A stretch of 64,000 bases of DNA. It comes from Stenotrophomonas humi (GTDB lineage: Bacteria; Pseudomonadota; Gammaproteobacteria; Xanthomonadales; Xanthomonadaceae). Of this stretch, positions 63,872-64,000 are shown piece after piece. The stretch covers positions 102,230 to 166,229 of the forward strand of contig NZ_LDJI01000011.1 of NCBI RefSeq assembly GCF_001431415.1, given 5' to 3'. Every line of letters begins with the position of its first letter. Position 1 is the stretch's first letter. Position numbers and translations under genes: made by a program. Under the pieces are notes generated by a model, which made no database searches, was not told where the DNA came from, and saw nothing but the letters and a program-made list of their open reading frames with translations.

Positions 63872-64000
63872 TGAATCGCCCAGGCTTTTGTAGACACTCT
63901 TCAGCCGTTTAGTGCGTACTGCCGTTCAAACTCTATCGGGGACAGGCCGCCATTGGACACCTGGCTGTAGCTTATATACCTCTTACGCATCCGCAGGTAT
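63872..64000 (-). mobile_element. End of an IS3-family insertion sequence (IS407/IS51-like), partial
   Basis: The terminal sequence TGAATCGCCCAGGCTTTTGT (from 63872) fits the TGAACCGCCC...-type ends of this IS group. Just inside it, on the minus strand, is the end of the transposase gene. The other end lies beyond the window. Confidence 0.75.
63901..64000 (-). CDS. IS3-family transposase OrfB, C-terminal part
   Basis: The last 32 or so residues, cut off by the window edge. The readable end is SQVSNGGLSPIEFERQYALNG with stop at 63901-63903; xxGLSPIEFERQY is the usual terminal motif of IS3-family OrfB (DDE integrase) transposases. The catalytic core is outside the window, so activity cannot be judged. 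Confidence 0.8.
   Translation of the reverse strand, partial: YLRMRKRYISYSQVSNGGLSPIEFERQYALNG

Overview
The window is high-GC bacterial chromosome with short intergenic gaps. It is almost certainly from the Xanthomonadaceae, most likely Stenotrophomonas or a close relative. The evidence is the abundance of TonB-dependent receptors, the Xanthomonas-type SUF regulator and operon, a SAM riboswitch in front of metX-metB-hom, an HU protein with a Lys/Ala-rich N-terminal tail, and GTAG/REP-like palindromes between genes. I see no rRNA, tRNA, CRISPR array or prophage. The only mobile element is the end of an IS3-family insertion sequence at the right edge.

Left part (1-28.6 kb), mostly housekeeping: a fatty-acid module (fadE, alpha/beta hydrolase, divergent TetR regulator with two matching palindromic operators); a TonB receptor followed by a secreted barrel-like protein whose end resembles that receptor's end; hslO; mtgA with a GT2 glycosyltransferase and a CBS protein; an AsmA protein, a hemolysin-III/PAQR membrane protein and prfC; an M23 peptidase divergent from the riboswitch-controlled metX-metB-hom operon; a ClpP-like membrane protein; sdaA; a glutaredoxin-like protein; a NarL-type response regulator; divergent 3-hydroxybutyrate dehydrogenase and 3-hydroxybutyrate oligomer hydrolase; and a HutD-family protein.

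Middle part (28.6-49.4 kb), an iron-acquisition island read almost entirely on the minus strand. It holds (i) a five-gene operon PepSY - DUF2271 - DUF4198 - ApbE - membrane flavodoxin/FNR reductase behind a Fur-box-like site, which I read as an extracytosolic flavin-based metal reductase system; (ii) an acyltransferase; (iii) a FepA/CirA-type receptor preceded by a small membrane protein and Fur boxes; (iv) a Fiu/PiuA-type receptor with PiuC hydroxylase and a Sel1 protein, preceded by a second small membrane protein that shares the C-terminal tail APPLA with the first; (v) a Rieske ferredoxin and a GNAT enzyme; (vi) a haem module: ECF sigma, FecR, receptor with STN signalling domain, haem oxygenase, and a DUF454-TonB fusion, headed by a perfect 19-bp Fur palindrome.

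Right part (49.5-64 kb): an S9 peptidase with an extra N-terminal domain; the suf operon (regulator, sufB, an LprI-like secreted protein, sufC, sufD, sufS); a SET-domain methyltransferase flanked by two direct repeats; DUF1439 and DUF3861 proteins; HU; OsmC; a glycine-zipper protein; an amidohydrolase; and the IS3 fragment. The most rewarding places for a second look are the flavinylation operon, the paired APPLA proteins, the DUF454-TonB fusion, and the repeat-flanked SET gene.
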